From: Planctomycetota bacterium
GTDB lineage: Bacteria > Planctomycetota > Phycisphaerae > Sedimentisphaerales > Anaerohalosphaeraceae
DNA length: 22,731 nucleotides
Direction: 5' to 3'
Assembly (NCBI GenBank): GCA_021160785.1
Contig: JAGHBX010000068.1
Location: 1-22,731, forward strand
A program made the position numbers and the translations under genes. Positions 7,596 through 15,701 of the stretch are shown here, piece after piece. The notes beneath the pieces are model-generated. The model had not been told where the DNA came from. It saw only the letters and a program-made list of their open reading frames with translations, and made no database searches. Position 1 is the stretch's first letter. The number at the start of each line of letters is the position of its first letter.

Positions 7596-8733
7596 TTAAA
7601 GGGCTCCCCCCCCCTTTTTCTGCCCCTGATTCGCCTTCCTGCTTCTGTGCCTCAGGTAGCTTTCGATAAACGGTTCTATCTGTCCGTCCAATACCGCTTG
7701 CACGTTGCCTGTCTGCTCGTCGGTGCGATGGTCCTTGACCATCTGATACGGCTGCAGGACATAGCTCCTTATCTGGTTGCCCCAGGCGATTTCGCCCTTG
7801 TTGCTGTAGAGTTTGGCTAATTCGGCATCGCGTTTCTGCTGCTCCAGCATATAAAGCTTCGAACGCAGCATCTTCATTGCCTGGGCGCGGTTCTTGTGCT
7901 GACTGCGATCATTCTGGCACTGAACGACGATCCCCGTCGGTTCATGCGTAATCCGCACCGCGGAACTGGTCTTATTGACGTGTTGGCCGCCGGCGCCGCT
8001 GGCGCGATAACAATCGATACGAAGATCTTCTTCCTTCACCTCGATGTCGGCGTCTTCGTATTCCGGAATGACATCGACGGCGGCGAAACTCGTGTGCCTT
8101 CTGCTCTGCGAGTCAAAGGGACTGATCCTGACAAGCCGGTGCACACCCGTCTCGCAGGACAACTTGCCGAACGCAAAGAGCCCGCTCACCCGAAGCGTCG
8201 TCGAACGAACACCCACCTCCTCGCCCGGCGTCAGATTCAACTCTTGGCAGGAAAACTTGTTCTGCTCGAAATATCGCGTGTACATCCGAAGCAGCATATT
8301 CGCCCAGTCGCAACTCTCCGTACCGCCGGCGCCCGCGTGAATGCTGAAAAAGCAACTTCTCATATCGTCGGGTCTGTTGAGGAGCCCGGAGATTTCGATC
8401 TCGTCGCACCGTTTGGCAATCTTGTCAAGATCGGGCCGGATCGATTCCAACGTCTCGGCGTCGTCTTCTTCGACCGCCAACTCAAACAACTCAGCCACAT
8501 CCCCGATAGCCCCGCAAACCTCGTCCACGGGCTCAATCAGCGATTTTACCGCACTAAGCTGTGAAACAACCCCCTGTGCATGCTCCCGGTCGTCCCAGAA
8601 GCCGGTTTTAGCCATCTTCTTCTCGAGTTCGGCGCGTAAACTTACCTTCTCAGGTAAGTCAAAGCCAGTCCCGAATCTGTTCGATCCGGGCCGTCAAGTC
8701 CTCGATTGCCGTTTTAACTTCCGATATTTCCAT
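7596..8733 (-). CDS. prfB: Peptide chain release factor 2, with programmed +1 frameshift
   Basis: RF2 recognises UGA and UAA stop codons and triggers peptide release through the GGQ loop. The body shows the GGQ signature (SGAGGQHVNKTSSAVRITH) and the family's HAGAGGTES segment. The true start is ATG at 8733, with TTGGAGCAAACT as leader. Its frame encodes 24 codons ending in CTT and then TGA (8659-8661); skipping one base at CTTTGAC brings reading into the main frame, giving about 378 residues, close to the usual RF2 length. An internal ATG at 8615 would give only 339 residues and lose part of the N-terminal helical domain, so it is not the start. The 3' end carries an A5G9 run that encodes the glycines of the C-terminus. 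The restriction-like cassette follows on the same strand. Confidence 0.95.
8658..8664 (-). promoter_or_regulatory. prfB programmed +1 frameshift site CTTTGAC
   Basis: The minus strand reads GAC TGG CTT TGA C, the universal RF2 autoregulation heptamer. When RF2 is scarce the in-frame UGA is read slowly and the ribosome slips from CUU to UUU. The usual internal Shine-Dalgarno stimulator (AGGGGG just before CTT) is only weakly represented here by CGGGAC TGG. Confidence 0.93.
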
Positions 8734-8831
8734 AGTTTGCTCCAACCTGTCGGATTATTAAACCCGTTTTATATGCTCAAATGAACCATCATGCAAGAAA
8801 TGATTCCTCACCACCCCCTGAATATGTGATT

Positions 8832-10838
8832 TTACTGCGAATTGTTCGCCCGGCGTTTGGGAACGTAGTTCGCCCAGGCGCTTCGTCCGTCGCTAAACAC
8901 CTGCCACCGCGAATAAAGGAAATGCTGAGCACGCCGGTCCGGATCGATCTCAATTCGCGACCGCCCCTGCCACTGCAGCAGATCCTCCTTTATCAGCATC
9001 GCCTCGTGCGCAGTCGCCTCTACGGCGTTTCTCTCCCGCTGGTCCCGCGCAAGGTCGTACTCGAACACCTTGTCAATGTACGGCCAGTAAACAACCTTGC
9101 GATTGCCCTCGACGTAGCCGATAGGGCTGTTGGAATACCACGACGAGAAATACAATCGCCGGTCGGCCGACGACGGCGTAAACGCATCCTTGCCTTCAAA
9201 ACCCGCACCGCTTATATCGCAGCCGATCAGGTTCAGGATCGTCGGCGTAACGTCAAGTTGGGAACAGGGCCAGTCAATCTCAAGGCCCGCCTCGACATGT
9301 CCCGGCCAGCGAAGCACCCACGGAACCCGAAGCACTTCCTCGTAAGGGTACCACCGGGCGACATTGGTCTGCGAGCGAAAACTCGTGCCGTGATCGCCCA
9401 TGACGCAGAATATCGTGTTGTCGTCCGGATCAAGCTCTTTCAATTTGCCGCTCAGTTCCTTGAGAAAACAATCCGTATAAGAAAGCGACTGGAGATATTT
9501 GTCGTACAGCTCGCTGCGGGGTTCGTCGAACCATTTGGGCACGTTGAACGGATCATGCGACACCGACGTCATGACCATCAGAAAATACGGCTTCTCGCTT
9601 TCTTCGATCCACTCGGCAGCCGGCTTGATCAACCTGAAGTCGTCGCCCGACAGGTAGCCTAAAGTCGCAGAGGGATCGCCGAGGTCTTCGCGAAACCACA
9701 CATGGTCGAAACCGAGGTTGTGAAAAAATCCGGGCCCACATTCGAAGCTGCCCTTGGACATCATAAAGAACCCGCTGCGGTAACCGGCTCGTTTGAGAAG
9801 CGTGGGCAGTCCTTCGTAGGGTACGTCGACCGGCACGGCTTCGACATAGTCGGCCTCTATAACCGGCGTTGTGGAAGTCAGCGCCGACCAGTAAGCCTTG
9901 GTCGTATGCGACACGGGAACCCGCGTCAGGTGAAATTCGACCCCTTCATCGGCCAACTGAGCAAGATACGGCGTAACATCCAGATCGCTGTCGCCTAATG
10001 AGGTCATACAGTACGAGACACTCTCCAACAAAACCAGCACGATATTCGGCAATTTCGACGAATCGCCATCCGGCACGACAACCTGCCTTTCGCCGGCACG
10101 CTGAATGTTCCTCGTGGCGATCTTAACCGGCTCGTCCTCGGACAGACCGGCGGTTGAAGAGACCAGCGCCCGCCATTGGCTGCTGAAGTCAAGCACCTCG
10201 CTGGTCATGTTCGATCGCGCCTGGGACTCAAATATCGGCTGAATCATGAGCAGCAACAGCACGATCAACAATTTCACCGCCGCCCAGCGCACATGCAGAA
10301 AACGAACAGCGACCACCTGCAAAGGGCGGTACAAACGCCACACAAAAAACGCAACCGCCGCAAAGACAGCTATCAACAGCAAAATCGCCGGTATCAGGTG
10401 GCTGACAAACTGAGACGCAACGATCGGCAGGATCTCTTTGAAATCACGAAACAGAACGACAACAAGACCGGGCTGAAGCTGAACCCCGCTTCGCATAAGC
10501 CAGCCCATATTGCACACCGACCAGACCGACACCGCCGTGGCCATAACAAGCGCACACCTGGCGACAGCGACGGAGGGCTTCAAAATATAAAGCAGCCGGA
10601 TCAAAAGTGCGACCGCGAAGAAGAAAAAGACATCCGGAAGCACCACCGCCAAGGAGTTGACAAAACCGCTCTCCGGACGCTGGCGCACAATGATCTCCAT
10701 CTTGCCCCAAACGGTGCAAGCCAGCCCTCCAAGCAGAATCACCGTCTCGGTCCTGGGAAACCACCAGCGAAATCCCGCCGGCGACGATACAGGAGCCTGC
10801 TGCCCGGTCGATACCTCAGATGACGATTCCAACGCCAT
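8832..10838 (-). CDS. LtaS/OpgB-like membrane sulfatase-superfamily phosphotransferase
   Basis: About 668 residues. The N-terminal ~200 residues hold roughly five hydrophobic membrane segments (about 31-45, 62-86, 93-112, 137-167, 187-201), followed by an extracytoplasmic alkaline-phosphatase-superfamily domain. Metal and catalytic residues expected from LtaS are present: E272 in LVLLESVS, a threonine nucleophile at T312/T313 in SHTTKAYWS, and D482-H483 in VMGDHGTSF. There is no Cys/Ser-x-Pro-x-Arg formylglycine motif, so it is more likely a phosphoglycerol or phosphoethanolamine transferase than a true sulfatase. The donor and acceptor are unknown; lipid head groups or periplasmic glycans are usual. 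I chose ATG 10838 (GGGG 7 bases upstream); an in-frame TTG at 10856 would add six residues. It lies 98 bases upstream of prfB on the same strand. Confidence 0.85.
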   Translation of the reverse strand: MALESSSEVSTGQQAPVSSPAGFRWWFPRTETVILLGGLACTVWGKMEIIVRQRPESGFVNSLAVVLPDVFFFFAVALLIRLLYILKPSVAVARCALVMATAVSVWSVCNMGWLMRSGVQLQPGLVVVLFRDFKEILPIVASQFVSHLIPAILLLIAVFAAVAFFVWRLYRPLQVVAVRFLHVRWAAVKLLIVLLLLMIQPIFESQARSNMTSEVLDFSSQWRALVSSTAGLSEDEPVKIATRNIQRAGERQVVVPDGDSSKLPNIVLVLLESVSYCMTSLGDSDLDVTPYLAQLADEGVEFHLTRVPVSHTTKAYWSALTSTTPVIEADYVEAVPVDVPYEGLPTLLKRAGYRSGFFMMSKGSFECGPGFFHNLGFDHVWFREDLGDPSATLGYLSGDDFRLIKPAAEWIEESEKPYFLMVMTSVSHDPFNVPKWFDEPRSELYDKYLQSLSYTDCFLKELSGKLKELDPDDNTIFCVMGDHGTSFRSQTNVARWYPYEEVLRVPWVLRWPGHVEAGLEIDWPCSQLDVTPTILNLIGCDISGAGFEGKDAFTPSSADRRLYFSSWYSNSPIGYVEGNRKVVYWPYIDKVFEYDLARDQRERNAVEATAHEAMLIKEDLLQWQGRSRIEIDPDRRAQHFLYSRWQVFSDGRSAWANYVPKRRANNSQ

Positions 10839-11087
10839 TACACAACCCCAATTCAAGATCAGTCCAAGTTAAAGACTTGCTCACACCTCTGAGCCTACCA
10901 ACTCATCGCCCGACTATCAAGAAAAAATCCAAAAAACGAGCAATTTCGCAGGATGTCGGCGGTTTTTTTCGGTCCCAAAGGCGATGTCTGTTGTGATATT
11001 TATTTTGTTGAAATAACGCTGTTTCCTTGGTATATTTCAAACTACTTAAAGCCTGAAGAAGTGAAATGAAGGTGTCCGGCGGCCCGC

Positions 11088-12482
11088 TCAACTTGGCGGG
11101 GCGAGCTTGACGCCATGTCTTTTCGCTTCCTTTACAAGAGCCGCCCGCATTCGATTAAGCACGTCGGCGCATTCCTTCTCGGGCGCCAGGTTCTTCATCT
11201 CGCCGGGATCGTTTTTAAGATCACAGAGCATCTCGCCGTTATCGACCGCGTCGAAGAGCGTGTATTTATAGCGCCCGTCCGTGATCGCTCGCGACAACTC
11301 TGTTTCGATCATCAGGTATTTTCGCCACTTTGACTTTGACTTTCCGCCAAGCAGCGGCTTGACCGAACGTCCGGGCAGATCTGGCATGTGCTCGATACCC
11401 GCTATATCGCAAAGCGTCGGCAGGAGGTCCAGCCCGTTGCTGACGAGGTGCTCACTATCGACATGGCCGGGCTTGCTCACGCCGGGATACCGCACGATGA
11501 GTGGAATACGCGCCGCCTCCTCATAAGAATGCGACTTGTGCTCGATTCGATGCGCCCCGTCCATATCGCCGTGATCGGATGTGAAAATAACAACCGTGTC
11601 ATCCTCAAGGCGAGCCTGCCGCAGGGCATCGAGCACAATGCCGATCTGCCCGTCGACACGTTCGGTCAGCCGGGCGTAGGTCCAGCGGTGAATCCGCCAG
11701 TCTTCATCGGTCCAGTTCTGCCGCACATACCACCTGAAGTCGCGCGTTTTCAAAAGCGCCACAACGCCTTTGGGTTCCGGCTTCGTGGGCTCGTAATTTT
11801 CTCGCAGCGGCGGACAGAGCTTCTCAAAAAACTCCCGCCGCGAAACGCCATCGGGAATCTTTTCGGCCTCGTGCATGACTTCAGTCGCCCGGTTGGTGCT
11901 CCACTTGCTCGGGTTGAGAGCCTGGATCGCCTGGAAGCAGATATCGTGCGGATTGATGAACGATGCGACAAGCAGAAACGGCTTATCGTGGGCGCCCTTG
12001 ATATACCGGGCGCACACCTCGGCGAGTTCGGCACGCTGATCGCCGGTCAGATTGCGGAATCCGCAGTCGGTAATCTTCCGCATAGCGCCGGGCAGATGTA
12101 CCTTGCCGCCGTAAACGGTCTCGTAGCCGGCCTTTTGAAAAATGTGCCCCATCGCACGAGACACAAAACGCTCGGCGCCTTCGGATTTGGCGTTTTCGCG
12201 CATGGCCACAGCCGAAGGATAGAACCCGGTCATCATGCTGAAACGCGACGGCGAGCAGACCGGATTGGCGGCGTAGGCCTTTTCAAAACGCATACCATTT
12301 TTCATCAGCGAATCCATCGCCGGCGTGCTGAGCCACTTGTTGCCCGCACAGCTCATCATAGTCGCCGACTGCTGATCGGTCAGGATGACCAGGATATTCG
12401 GGCGTTTAGCGCTTTGCGCCCGTGCCGAACCGCAGCTTGCCAGGAATAACCCCGAACTTTTCAGAAAATCTCTTCTGTCCAT
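11088..12482 (-). CDS. Tat-exported sulfatase (S1 family, formylglycine type)
   Basis: Arylsulfatase-type enzyme of 464 residues that hydrolyses sulfate esters, probably on polysaccharides. RRDFLK at residues 3-8 followed by a hydrophobic stretch is a twin-arginine signal, so the protein is exported folded. The sulfatase signature CSPSR (76-80) carries the cysteine that is converted to formylglycine. Calcium ligands are visible at D36 (LTDQQ) and D303-H304 (FTSDHGDMDGAH), with K127/H129 in GGKVHL and K316 in EHKSHS as further active-site residues. Start ATG 12482 has AGGAG nine bases upstream. A hairpin repeat and a secreted beta-propeller gene lie just upstream. A formylglycine-generating enzyme is not in the window. 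Substrate cannot be inferred. Confidence 0.93.
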   Translation of the reverse strand: MDRRDFLKSSGLFLASCGSARAQSAKRPNILVILTDQQSATMMSCAGNKWLSTPAMDSLMKNGMRFEKAYAANPVCSPSRFSMMTGFYPSAVAMRENAKSEGAERFVSRAMGHIFQKAGYETVYGGKVHLPGAMRKITDCGFRNLTGDQRAELAEVCARYIKGAHDKPFLLVASFINPHDICFQAIQALNPSKWSTNRATEVMHEAEKIPDGVSRREFFEKLCPPLRENYEPTKPEPKGVVALLKTRDFRWYVRQNWTDEDWRIHRWTYARLTERVDGQIGIVLDALRQARLEDDTVVIFTSDHGDMDGAHRIEHKSHSYEEAARIPLIVRYPGVSKPGHVDSEHLVSNGLDLLPTLCDIAGIEHMPDLPGRSVKPLLGGKSKSKWRKYLMIETELSRAITDGRYKYTLFDAVDNGEMLCDLKNDPGEMKNLAPEKECADVLNRMRAALVKEAKRHGVKLAPPS

Positions 12483-12513
12483 ATCGATCCGCTCCTAAAG
12501 ATTTAGTTTCAGT

Positions 12514-12532
12514 GGTGGGCTAAGAGCCCACC
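12514..12532. repeat. Short perfect hairpin, 8-bp stem with 3-nt loop
   Basis: GGTGGGCT-AAG-AGCCCACC lies between the beta-propeller gene and the sulfatase. It lacks a T run. The design (8-bp stem, 3-nt loop, GGGC/GCCC core) is the same as the two hairpins at 19255-19295, so it is better seen as a member of an intergenic repeat family than as a terminator. Confidence 0.6.
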
Positions 12533-12544
12533 CTGCCAAATGTT

Positions 12545-13807
12545 TCATCGTTTATTCTTGATGTCGTAGGCCATGAGGTAATCGCCGTGGCGTATATACA
12601 GCCTGCCGTCGGAAATCGACGGATGCGCCCAGAACTTGCCCTTGCCTTTGGTTATCTTGAAACTGCTCACCGGCGTAAAGCCCGCCGGCGTAGCCCTTAC
12701 CAGTGCGACATCGCCGTCGTTTTCGTCGTAGCAGTAGAGCATGCCCTCGGCGTAGATGAGCGAGCCCTTGTTGCCGTTCCACTCCGTGTCGTACATCGTT
12801 TTGCCGTCGCTCCATCGGATACACGCCCAGTCGCCCCTTGAGTTGCTCCGCCAGTTTGAGCCATAGAGGTAGCCGTCGATGAGCATTACTCCGCCGTGGT
12901 GAACGTCCAGTGTTGTGTCAGTCCATATCCTGTTCGCCTTGCTTCCGTCCGGGCTTAGCTGGAGCATCGCCCCGCCATTGTCATAGCCGCTTGTGGTGTA
13001 AATCCGTCCTTCATGAAAAATCGGAACGTTTGCATTAACAGCACGTTTTCTGTCCGTATGGTATCCGTCGAGACTGTCGGCCCAGAGCAGTTTGCCCGTC
13101 TTAGCATCGATCCCGACGACCGAGTCCCTCAGCATGGTTGCAATGATGCGGTTGGGCCCCATCTCGAAAACGCGCGGATTGCAGTAGGTGGATTCCTCGC
13201 TGAGCTGGGTGCACTCCCAGACGACGCTGCCCGTCATTTTGTCGAGCGCCACTACACTTGCAATCGCACCGCCCGGCGTGCATATAATATTGTCTCCGTC
13301 AACGAGGATATTCTCCGACATCCCCCACAGCGGATACTTGCCCTTGTATTTGCTGAAGACATCGAGCGACCATATGATATCGCCGGAAGCCGCATCGAAG
13401 CAGTAAACCTCCCCGACGCCGCTAAACAGATAGAATCGGTCGCCATCCACGGTCGGGGTGCTGCGTGTGGCGCGATACGACCCTGCCCACCCCGTTCCGT
13501 AACAAATCTTCCACTTCAGACCGCCATTCAGATCAAACGCAAAGACAAATTCCTGCCCCTTTGTCATCCCGGTCGTATAGACCGTGCCCCGGGATATCGC
13601 CGCCGAGGAATAGCCGTCGCCCAGGCCGTCAACTTCCCACAGCAGCTTCGGACCGCCGACGGGCCAACGCTTCAAAAGCCCGGTTTCGGCGGATTTGCCG
13701 TCCCGATCAATGCCCCGAAACTGCGGCCAATCCGCACCTGCACACATCGAACACAGCAATAACGCCCAAATCGCAGGGAGAATAACAATCTTTCTGTTTG
13801 CCGCCAA
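12545..13807 (-). CDS. Secreted PQQ-type (PQQ_2) beta-propeller protein
   Basis: About 420 residues with a Sec signal peptide (KIVILPAIWALLLCSMCAGA) followed by DWPQFRG, the opening motif common in planctomycete outer-surface propeller proteins. The rest consists of repeated blades with Y/F-aromatic strands and G-x-W turns (GGLKWKI, SGDIIWS, TGSVVWE, TGKLLWA), typical of PQQ_2/WD-like eight-bladed propellers. No quinoprotein dehydrogenase catalytic residues are recognisable, so an enzymatic role is unproven; binding or scaffolding at the cell surface is possible. A frame extends to a TTG at 13831 that has no Shine-Dalgarno sequence; I prefer TTG 13807, which has GGAGG five bases upstream and puts the signal peptide at the very N-terminus. 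Confidence 0.88.
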   Translation of the reverse strand: MAANRKIVILPAIWALLLCSMCAGADWPQFRGIDRDGKSAETGLLKRWPVGGPKLLWEVDGLGDGYSSAAISRGTVYTTGMTKGQEFVFAFDLNGGLKWKICYGTGWAGSYRATRSTPTVDGDRFYLFSGVGEVYCFDAASGDIIWSLDVFSKYKGKYPLWGMSENILVDGDNIICTPGGAIASVVALDKMTGSVVWECTQLSEESTYCNPRVFEMGPNRIIATMLRDSVVGIDAKTGKLLWADSLDGYHTDRKRAVNANVPIFHEGRIYTTSGYDNGGAMLQLSPDGSKANRIWTDTTLDVHHGGVMLIDGYLYGSNWRSNSRGDWACIRWSDGKTMYDTEWNGNKGSLIYAEGMLYCYDENDGDVALVRATPAGFTPVSSFKITKGKGKFWAHPSISDGRLYIRHGDYLMAYDIKNKR

Positions 13808-13812
13808 AACAA

Positions 13813-13817
13813 CCTCC
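13813..13817 (-). promoter_or_regulatory. Shine-Dalgarno site deciding the TTG start of the beta-propeller gene
   Basis: GGAGG on the minus strand lies five bases before TTG 13807, whereas the alternative TTG 13831 has no such site. Confidence 0.5.
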
Positions 13818-13889
13818 ACCGAGGAATACAAAGATTTTCAAACAGCGCCGAGACTGTCCCGCCGCTTCACATTCAGTGCTATCCCGTTA

Positions 13890-13918
13890 ACGATACCAGA
13901 AATCACGCTCAAATTCAA
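13890..13918 (-). promoter_or_regulatory. Candidate promoter of the beta-propeller gene
   Basis: On the minus strand TTGAAT (13913-13918), a 17-base spacer and TATCGT (13890-13895) give 4/6 matches in each box at ideal spacing, about 80 bases upstream of the chosen start. Only the sequence match supports it. Confidence 0.3.
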
Positions 13919-13956
13919 TCATACCGTCTTTTCGCTGCCTCCGAGTAGGCGCACAC

Positions 13957-14925
13957 TTACCTGTTTTTCGCCTGCGTTGTTTGTTTTTCGATGAGCTTCA
14001 GGATTTCTTTGCCCAGGGCGTCGCCGATGAGGAAGTAGCTTTCGGCGTTGCCGAACCAGTGATGGCCGTGTCCTTTGTTTGGGGATTGGTTCCGGTCGCG
14101 GGCGAAGTTGTGGGTGATGACGAAGGCGGCGTTTTTGATCCGCTCGGCACCGGCCTTCTGGGCCTTTCTAAAGGCCGCCATATTACCGCTGGCGTCGGGG
14201 CCTCCGTTGCCGAGTTCGCCGATGACCACGGGCAGATTCGGCGACTTGAATTCTGCGCGTATGTCCTTTACCAGATTGACGAGATTGTCAGCGTATTCGG
14301 GTATCGCCGGAGGCGTGCACATATCGTTCCAGCCCTGCATCCAGACAAAGCCCGCAATCTCATATCCTCTGCCGGCCAGATCGGGAAAAGTCTTTTCCAT
14401 GTTGTCCAGAGCAGTGTGAATTTCTTTTAGCATCAGTTTGTAAAACTCGCCCACCTCGCCATCGGAACTTGGCGGACGGAAATCCTTGAACAGGCTCTTG
14501 CCGCCCCAGGCGGTCTTTATCAGCAGCACGGGCTCTTTGTAATAATCGCCCACGACGTGACCGAACTGCAACTCGGGCCCGATGTGGCTGTCGCCGCCGT
14601 AACCGGTGTATCCGATCGTCAGACCGCCACTTCGCTTTCTAAACGTTATCTTGACATCGTCGCGAACCACCCACTTTCCGTTTTCATCCTTGAGGTGCTT
14701 AAAGAGGTGAGCCTTTTTGGCATCTTTCATGACATTGACAAGGTTGCCCCTGCCGCCGTTGTAGAGTTGGGGATGATCCATCGAGACAACGCCCTGGCCT
14801 TCCATGTTCGACTGACCGGCGAGCAGAAATACCTTCACCGGCTTCTTAGGCGGTTCAGTTTTCGCAGCGGTTGCGACAGCGAGGAGGGACAAAGCAAAAA
14901 CTATAAGCGATGCACGTTTCATCAT
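13957..14925 (-). CDS. Secreted SGNH-type carbohydrate esterase (sialate O-acetylesterase-like, SASA family)
   Basis: About 322 residues. The first ~20 form a signal peptide (KRASLIVFALSLLAVATAA). The catalytic serine lies in FLLAGQSNMEGQG (S39), the block I signature of this family; GELGNGGPD and the C-terminal GHGHHWFGNAESY supply glycine/asparagine and histidine blocks. WMQGWND is another family-typical segment. Relatives remove acetyl groups from sialic acids, xylan or other glycans. Two tandem ATGs (14925 and 14922) follow an AGGAG Shine-Dalgarno; the second has the better spacing. An upstream in-frame extension to 15060 is rejected because it would bury the signal peptide. Its neighbours are exported sulfatase and propeller proteins, fitting glycan processing. 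Confidence 0.88.
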   Translation of the reverse strand: MMKRASLIVFALSLLAVATAAKTEPPKKPVKVFLLAGQSNMEGQGVVSMDHPQLYNGGRGNLVNVMKDAKKAHLFKHLKDENGKWVVRDDVKITFRKRSGGLTIGYTGYGGDSHIGPELQFGHVVGDYYKEPVLLIKTAWGGKSLFKDFRPPSSDGEVGEFYKLMLKEIHTALDNMEKTFPDLAGRGYEIAGFVWMQGWNDMCTPPAIPEYADNLVNLVKDIRAEFKSPNLPVVIGELGNGGPDASGNMAAFRKAQKAGAERIKNAAFVITHNFARDRNQSPNKGHGHHWFGNAESYFLIGDALGKEILKLIEKQTTQAKNR

Positions 14926-15078
14926 TTTGCTCCTTATATGTGGGTTGCCATTCATGCCAAAGACAGGCCTGTACGACTTCGGCGATGTATTATACCATGA
15001 CTTTCCTCGAATTTCGACAGTGCCGCCCGGTTTGGCGCCCGAATCGACGCAGCATGACACATTTTCATGTAAAATCTC

Positions 15079-15106
15079 TTGAAGCCCTGTCCTTATACGG
15101 TATAAT
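15079..15106 (+). promoter_or_regulatory. Sigma70-type promoter of the ferritin-like gene
   Basis: TTGAAG (15079-15084), a 16-base spacer and a perfect TATAAT (15101-15106) lie about 75 bases upstream of the ATG of the ferritin-like gene, in the divergent intergenic region. Confidence 0.6.
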
Positions 15107-15181
15107 TCGCCTGTTTTCGGGATGTTCCACCCGATGAGCCGGGCAAAGGGGAAATTGCATTAAGTGGGGAAAGGGCAGGAC

Positions 15182-15640
15182 ATGATAAAATTTGGTTCCA
15201 TGGAGGAAATACTTGCATTCGCCATAAACAAGGAAGAGGCCTCGTATCTGTTCTATACCGATATGGCGCGTATGATCGAAGACGAAACGGTCAGCCGGCT
15301 TTTTGAGGATTTTGCCAAAGAGGAGTTGGACCATCGTGAGCAACTGCGACTGGAAATCATGAAAATGGGCAAGGTCGTCAGCACAGATGATGACTGGTCG
15401 AACCGCACCCGCGCCGAATATGCCGTCGAGGTCGACCTTCCGGAAAATTTCAGTTATACCGACGCACTCAAATTAGCGATATCAAAGGAAAACGCCGCGT
15501 TCAAACTGTATATCGACCTGCTGAAACTCACCGAAGACCCGGAAGCCATCGAAATATTCACCGCCCTTGCCGAAGATGAAGTCCGGCACAAGATTGGATT
15601 CGAATCGGCATACGAAAAATACACACACCAACAGCGCTGA
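15182..15640 (+). CDS. Stand-alone ferritin-like (rubrerythrin-type) diiron protein
   Basis: A 152-residue four-helix protein. Helix pairs carry the diiron-type ligands: KEEASYLFY (from residue 17) with EELDH (47-51), and KENAAFKLY with EDEVRH near the C-terminus, giving two ExxH motifs and two matching glutamates. This is the ferritin-like domain of rubrerythrins, but the C-terminal rubredoxin CxxC iron site is absent. Rubrerythrin relatives reduce hydrogen peroxide in anaerobes; without rubredoxin the electron partner must be separate. Start ATG 15182 has AAGGG at good spacing; a GTG at 15164 would add six residues and is less likely. It is the only gene of its transcription unit, convergent with the DUF1080 gene. 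Confidence 0.87.
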   Translation: MIKFGSMEEILAFAINKEEASYLFYTDMARMIEDETVSRLFEDFAKEELDHREQLRLEIMKMGKVVSTDDDWSNRTRAEYAVEVDLPENFSYTDALKLAISKENAAFKLYIDLLKLTEDPEAIEIFTALAEDEVRHKIGFESAYEKYTHQQR

Positions 15641-15701
15641 TGCACGCGACGCAATCGGTTGCAGGTCGGTCAATCTCCGCGATGGTTCATATTTTGGCCG
15701 T

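Noticed and set aside
8781..9662. Long plus-strand frame opposite the LtaS-like gene
   Set aside because: Antisense frame of a conserved gene with all catalytic residues; the translation has no recognisable domain.
10917..10977. A-run and T-run region (AAAAAA ... TTTTTTT) considered as terminator
   Set aside because: No stable GC-rich stem directly precedes either run on either strand.
10903..11091. 62-codon minus-strand frame between the two sulfatase-superfamily genes
   Set aside because: No Shine-Dalgarno sequence, no conserved pattern, AT-rich intergenic composition; it overlaps the stop of the sulfatase gene.
11388..12449. 353-codon plus-strand frame opposite the sulfatase
   Set aside because: Mirror frame of the sulfatase gene, which has an intact signature; GC-rich sequence creates long antisense frames.
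13013..13762. 249-codon plus-strand frame opposite the beta-propeller gene
   Set aside because: Shadow frame without motifs or ribosome binding site.
13957..15060. Longer start of the SGNH esterase at 15060
   Set aside because: Would place 45 residues before the signal peptide; the ATG pair at 14922-14925 has AGGAG.
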